A stretch of DNA of 64,000 nt from Methylocapsa sp. D3K7 (GTDB taxonomy: Bacteria > Pseudomonadota > Alphaproteobacteria > Rhizobiales > Beijerinckiaceae). The notes under the pieces were generated by a model. It was not told the origin of the DNA, ran no database searches, and saw only the letters and a list, made by a program, of their open reading frames with translations. The position numbers and the translations under genes were made by a program. The stretch lies in assembly GCF_029855125.1 (NCBI RefSeq), contig NZ_CP123229.1, positions 2,710,501 to 2,774,500 of the forward strand, written 5' to 3'. Positions 62,246 through 64,000 of the stretch are shown piece after piece; within the stretch, counting starts at the first letter, position 1; every line of letters starts with the position of its first letter.

Positions 62246-62959
62246 TTAGGGATTACCGCCGGTTTCCGTGCTTAGCCGGCGAATCAGCGCGGGGGTCAAA
62301 ATGCCGTGCACCGGAAGCCCGTGATCACGCTCGTAGCGCTCGACCGCCCGCTGTGTTGCTGGCCCGGCCACACCGTCAGGGGTAAGCACAAAGCCTAATT
62401 TGACGAGCGCGCGCTGGGCCGCCATCACCGGCTTGCTGGGGCTGACGGGCGTGTGGTCCGCCGTAGCCGGTTGAGCGCGCGGAACAGGTTGAGATTTCGC
62501 TGCGGGTGGTGCGCTCAAGAGTTCTGTAATTTCATCATGCGGCGTGACGGGCGGCGTATTGGCATGAGCTTGGTGAGGCTGCCCTGTTTCAAGCGATGGC
62601 TTTTCCATAGGCTTTTCACGCGGCGGGGCGACGGATGCGGCTGGCTGCGGCCGCGCTGGGGGAATTGCGCTCATCTCAATCACCCTTGGCTCCTTCGCGG
62701 GGACCGCCGGGCGGGCGTGCGAGAAAAGCGGTGCCGGATGGCGGCTCTTCTGCCAGGCGAGCGCATTTAAGAGAACGGCAACCATGGTTCCGCCGAGACA
62801 GATAGCGGCGAGAATGCCCATATAGCGCCGGCCGCGCCGTGCAGTCCGCCTGAAATGGCCTCCTCGCACCTTCCGGAGGGCATCCCGGATGCGATGCTGC
62901 TTCGCCGGCGGTTCGCGCAAAACAAAGTCGTGATCGGCGGTGGCCAAGGCTTCACGCAA
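62246..62959 (-). CDS. Membrane-anchored peptidoglycan-binding protein
   Basis: 237 residues. A basic cytoplasmic N-terminus (FRRTARRGRRY), one membrane segment (IGLAAICLGGTMVAVLLNAL-like, about 48-68), a long Pro/Ala-rich linker (70-165) that can cross the periplasm, and a PG_binding_1 domain at the end (AAQRALVKLGFVLTPDGVAG, RAVERYERDHGLP). It likely senses or anchors to the wall. It starts 8 bases inside the end of the histidine kinase gene, so the two are coupled. Confidence 0.8.
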   Translation of the reverse strand: MREALATADHDFVLREPPAKQHRIRDALRKVRGGHFRRTARRGRRYMGILAAICLGGTMVAVLLNALAWQKSRHPAPLFSHARPAVPAKEPRVIEMSAIPPARPQPAASVAPPREKPMEKPSLETGQPHQAHANTPPVTPHDEITELLSAPPAAKSQPVPRAQPATADHTPVSPSKPVMAAQRALVKLGFVLTPDGVAGPATQRAVERYERDHGLPVHGILTPALIRRLSTETGGNP

Positions 62960-64000
62960 TTTTCTGCACCGTCATGTGATTGTGCGGGTCGTGCCTGTCT
63001 GATCTGGGCAAATCCGCGACAGTTTGTATTTTGGCGGGCATGCCGCTCTTGGCGGCAACCCCGTCGAGCGGCAGAAGGATATGAACACTCGTTCCCTTGT
63101 CCGGCTTGCTCGCCACCGCGATTGTGCCCCCCTGAAGTCCGACGAGGCCGCGCACGATGGACAGACCAAGGCCGGAACCGTTCTGAGTCCGGCCGGAAGT
63201 TTTGGCTTGAAAGAAGGGATCGCCAAGGCGGGCGAGATCATGTTCGGCGATACCTATGCCGGTATCTGCGACCACAATCTGGAGGGCTTGTGGCTGGGGC
63301 CGGACACTGATTGTCACGGTGCCATTGGGAGGGGTGAACTTGATCGCATTGGAGAGCAGATTGACGAGGATCTGTGCGCAAGCACGTCTATCGCCAGTGA
63401 TCTCGGCGAGATTTTCCGGATAGGCGCGAAGCAGCTCGACCCCGCTTTTTTGGGCATGCAGTTTCACCATGTCGCAACACAGATCGATCAGCGGCGCGAC
63501 GGCGAAGGGCTCGCGCTCGACCGCCAAACAGTTGGACTGGATTTTCGATATGTTCGAGATCGAATTGACGACATCCAGAAGATGCAGTCCCGACTGGTGA
63601 ATGATTCTTGCGTATTCGCGTTGCTTTTCAATATCGGGCAGTGACAAGGGCGGATTGGCGAGCAACTCAGAAAATCCGACAATCGCGTTAAGTGGCGTGC
63701 GCAATTCGTGGCCCGCGTGAGCCAGGAAATAGTCCTTGCCGAGTGCTGCTTCCTGGGCCGCGGCGAGGGCTTCATCGCGTTCCGCCTCGGTTTGCTTTTC
63801 CTGTGTCACGTCGCGGATGATCGCGATGGCGTCATCGATCCCATGCCCTCCTCCGGCGGCAAGGTCACCGCCACGGCGTGCCCGCAGCTCGAGGCATAGG
63901 AAAACAGGTTCGGCGTAATCCCCACGATCGACGCGCACGGCACCGCGCCAGCGCAAAGCCGCGCTGACTGTAACAGCGCCCGCCCGGGCGTCCGAAATCG
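62952..64000 (-). CDS. Sensor histidine kinase, partial (cut by window end)
   Basis: The frame is open to the right edge, so the N-terminus is missing. The visible 349 residues include a PAS-like tail (DDAIAIIRDVTQEKQTEAER), the H-box HAGHELRTPLNAIVGFSELL, the N-box LVNLLSNAIKFTPPNG, and the G1/G2 boxes VVADTGIGIAEHDLARLGDP and GSGLGLSIVRGLVGLQGG. No receiver domain is seen. It would phosphorylate an unknown response regulator. It is coupled to the peptidoglycan-binding gene downstream. Confidence 0.88.
   Translation of the reverse strand, partial: ISDARAGAVTVSAALRWRGAVRVDRGDYAEPVFLCLELRARRGGDLAAGGGHGIDDAIAIIRDVTQEKQTEAERDEALAAAQEAALGKDYFLAHAGHELRTPLNAIVGFSELLANPPLSLPDIEKQREYARIIHQSGLHLLDVVNSISNISKIQSNCLAVEREPFAVAPLIDLCCDMVKLHAQKSGVELLRAYPENLAEITGDRRACAQILVNLLSNAIKFTPPNGTVTISVRPQPQALQIVVADTGIGIAEHDLARLGDPFFQAKTSGRTQNGSGLGLSIVRGLVGLQGGTIAVASKPDKGTSVHILLPLDGVAAKSGMPAKIQTVADLPRSDRHDPHNHMTVQKIA

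Noticed and set aside
1..64000. CRISPR array, tRNA or rRNA gene
   Set aside because: No regularly spaced short direct repeats and no tRNA cloverleaf or rRNA core sequence were noticed by eye in either strand; a tRNA scan would settle it.

Overview
The window is chromosomal, high-GC DNA from an alphaproteobacterium, most likely order Hyphomicrobiales (Rhizobiales) and possibly near Beijerinckiaceae/Methylocystaceae. The evidence is a canonical CtrA, an IalB-family protein, a TIGR02301 protein beside NUDIX and pdxH genes, DUF1223, and a CTGAGG...CTCGAAGG palindromic repeat of a kind common in this order. I could not run a search, so the genus is open. Two parS-like ParB sites (2488-2503 and 24402-24417) suggest the window lies in the origin-proximal part of the chromosome.

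Layout. 1-2.6 kb: the 3' end of an alkaline-phosphatase-superfamily gene, two small membrane proteins, repeats, a gene fragment and an orphan membrane protein flanked by an inverted repeat. 2.6-9.4 kb: parS1, gatC-gatA, an NlpC/P60 peptidase, UspA, an OprB-like porin and an integral membrane protein. 9.4-18 kb: a small Tat-signal protein, a DUF302 protein, a TPR-less O-GlcNAc-transferase-like protein, a secreted phosphoesterase, a serine hydrolase and M17 aminopeptidase pair, a TPR lipoprotein and an FAH-family hydrolase. 18-22.5 kb: a leftward run ygfZ-tag-HD hydrolase-tyrosine phosphatase-xseB, with pyrC divergent. 22.5-32.9 kb is more accessory: an HNH endonuclease with homing-type repeats, a DJ-1/PfpI protein, parS2, purB with two co-oriented genes, a nuclease-like orphan, a decaying MarR/DUF1398/DUF6790 locus, an intact-looking IS630 element, a TsdA-like dihaem cytochrome and a P1 peptidase. 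33-49.6 kb is mostly housekeeping: pdxH-NUDIX-TIGR02301, dnaJ-like, pckA, ctrA, fliJ, an rlpA-like gene, acs and an L,D-transpeptidase.

49.9-60.8 kb is the most striking region, a membrane-lipid island. Rightward: a dedicated ACP, a ketosynthase, a split hot-dog hydratase pair, an SDR and a processive-type GT2. Leftward: serine palmitoyltransferase, a GNAT-like candidate ceramide synthase, and a desaturase with the full signature of eukaryotic DES1/DEGS dihydroceramide delta-4 desaturases. OlsA-like and OlsB-like ornithine-lipid acyltransferases follow at once. My reading is that the cell makes a ceramide whose base is 4-desaturated (or C4-hydroxylated), possibly glycosylated, and makes ornithine lipid from the neighbouring genes. 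This is inferred from families and has not been shown.

The right edge holds a DUF938 methyltransferase, a DUF3775 protein, a peptidoglycan-binding membrane protein and a sensor histidine kinase cut off by the window. I found no tRNA, rRNA or CRISPR array.
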